The position numbers were made by a program, and so were the translations under genes. The notes under the pieces are model-generated. The model saw nothing but the letters and a program-made list of their open reading frames with translations. It was not told the DNA's origin and ran no database searches. A DNA stretch of 64,000 nucleotides from Phocoena phocoena (lineage: Eukaryota; Chordata; Mammalia; Artiodactyla; Phocoenidae): the NCBI RefSeq assembly GCF_963924675.1, contig NC_089219.1:149440288-149504287 (forward strand), given 5' to 3'. Below, in pieces: positions 63,086-64,000 of this stretch; position 1 is the first letter of the stretch; every line of letters starts with the position of its first letter.

Positions 63086-64000
63086 TTGTGACCTGAAATC
63101 CAATCTGACTTTGGAAGCATTTTGTAAACTGGAAAGCACCAGAAGAATATGAGATAGAAGGAGGGTACATAAGGCTGGTTGCTTCAGATAGGAATAGAAT
63201 CGAGCCATCCATCAATTCACTTCAAACAACACCCGGAGATACCACACAATGGGAGGCCAACCCGTGTCCAGCCCTATAACTGTCCCACTGAGTCCCTAGG
63301 TACCTTTTAACTATCTTTTGAACTGTACGGTCCTCTGTCTCAGGCTGTCAGGTTTTCTTAGGCTTTTTCTTAGGAAGACTGCGTTTCTCCAGCCTGACCT
63401 CTGCTCCCCAGGGCTTCCAGTTGTAACTCCCATCTCCCGCTAGGATTGTGGATAGCCTTTCCAGATTTTCAGCCCATCTCCCAGGAGAGCAGTGACCACT
63501 GGGGTGGAGCCAGCTGGCCCAAGACCTCCCAGCAGAGAATAGACTCCAGCAGGAGGATATAGTCCTTACCAGGCTGCCTAGAATTTTAAGCGACACAAGC
63601 AAAGTTAGGCCTTGTCCACCCTGATAGGATCTTTCAGAGATAATCTTATGTCTTTCTCTTCCTTCAGGCTAGGTGGCCTCTATCCTTTCGTATTGGATGC
63701 TGGAGCCTTTGAATCTCCCATTCAGAGAACGCTGGGGTGGCAGACACACCAGCCCTGGGGGCATCCAATGGGAAAAGAAGGAGGCACTTTCCCCGAGAAG
63801 GAATGCCTCCACTGGCCCAGTAACTGGCCATATTCCACAGTTGTGTCCGTGTTCACCGTCAGCTGCTGCTCTGGGATGAGCGGACCTGGGTGGAAGACCC
63901 ACATTTGTCCGTCACCTAGCACATCGCCGTCCTCCCCACCACGTTCTCCCCTTAGCCTTCTTTCCCATCATCCCTCAGTCTAGTCTCTGAGTCCTCTTCA
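63086..64000. other. Intron 3, unique sequence to the window end
   Basis: No repeat, exon or splice-flanked plexin sequence was recognised. Confidence 0.35.

Overview
This window is intronic and exonic sequence from a mammalian, almost certainly cetacean, genome. It holds the 5' part of one gene, PLXNA2 (plexin A2), on the + strand. Cetacean origin is inferred from two tRNA-Glu-derived SINEs of the CHR family (12379-12729 and 32950-33156; the second has the short form typical of whales and dolphins), together with cetartiodactyl-type L1 3' ends. Hippopotamus or another cetartiodactyl cannot be fully excluded. Exon structure, CpG distribution and repeat content all fit a vertebrate nuclear genome. 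There are no bacterial genes, operons, CRISPR arrays or intact mobile elements.

Layout: bases 1 to about 330 are a CpG island that appears to contain the 3' edge of a non-coding first exon (probable splice donor at 14). Intron 1 runs to 24908. Exon 2 (24909-26176) carries 80 nt of 5' UTR, including a minimal ATG-TAA upstream ORF. It also carries the first 396 codons, covering the signal peptide and most of the sema domain. Intron 2 is 26177-31317. Exon 3 (31318-31500) adds 61 codons of sema domain. Intron 3 starts at 31501 and continues past the window end. I did not find the next coding exon in the remaining 32.5 kb. The window therefore encodes residues 1-457 of a receptor of roughly 1,900 residues.

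The introns contain ancient mammalian repeats (many MIR and L2 fragments, MER20, MER5A, one palindromic hAT-like element, one MLT1-type LTR), three truncated L1 3' ends, two CHR SINEs and several microsatellites. The most informative structural observation is a nested insertion at 32778-33169. There, one target sequence occurs three times, flanking first an L1 tail and then a SINE. Several repeat-free stretches dense in homeodomain, SOX, FOX and E-box-like words (around 10.4, 18.1, 42.3 and 45.6 kb) are candidate intronic enhancers. They are plausible for a neural guidance receptor but unproven. I found no evidence of a novel biological system.
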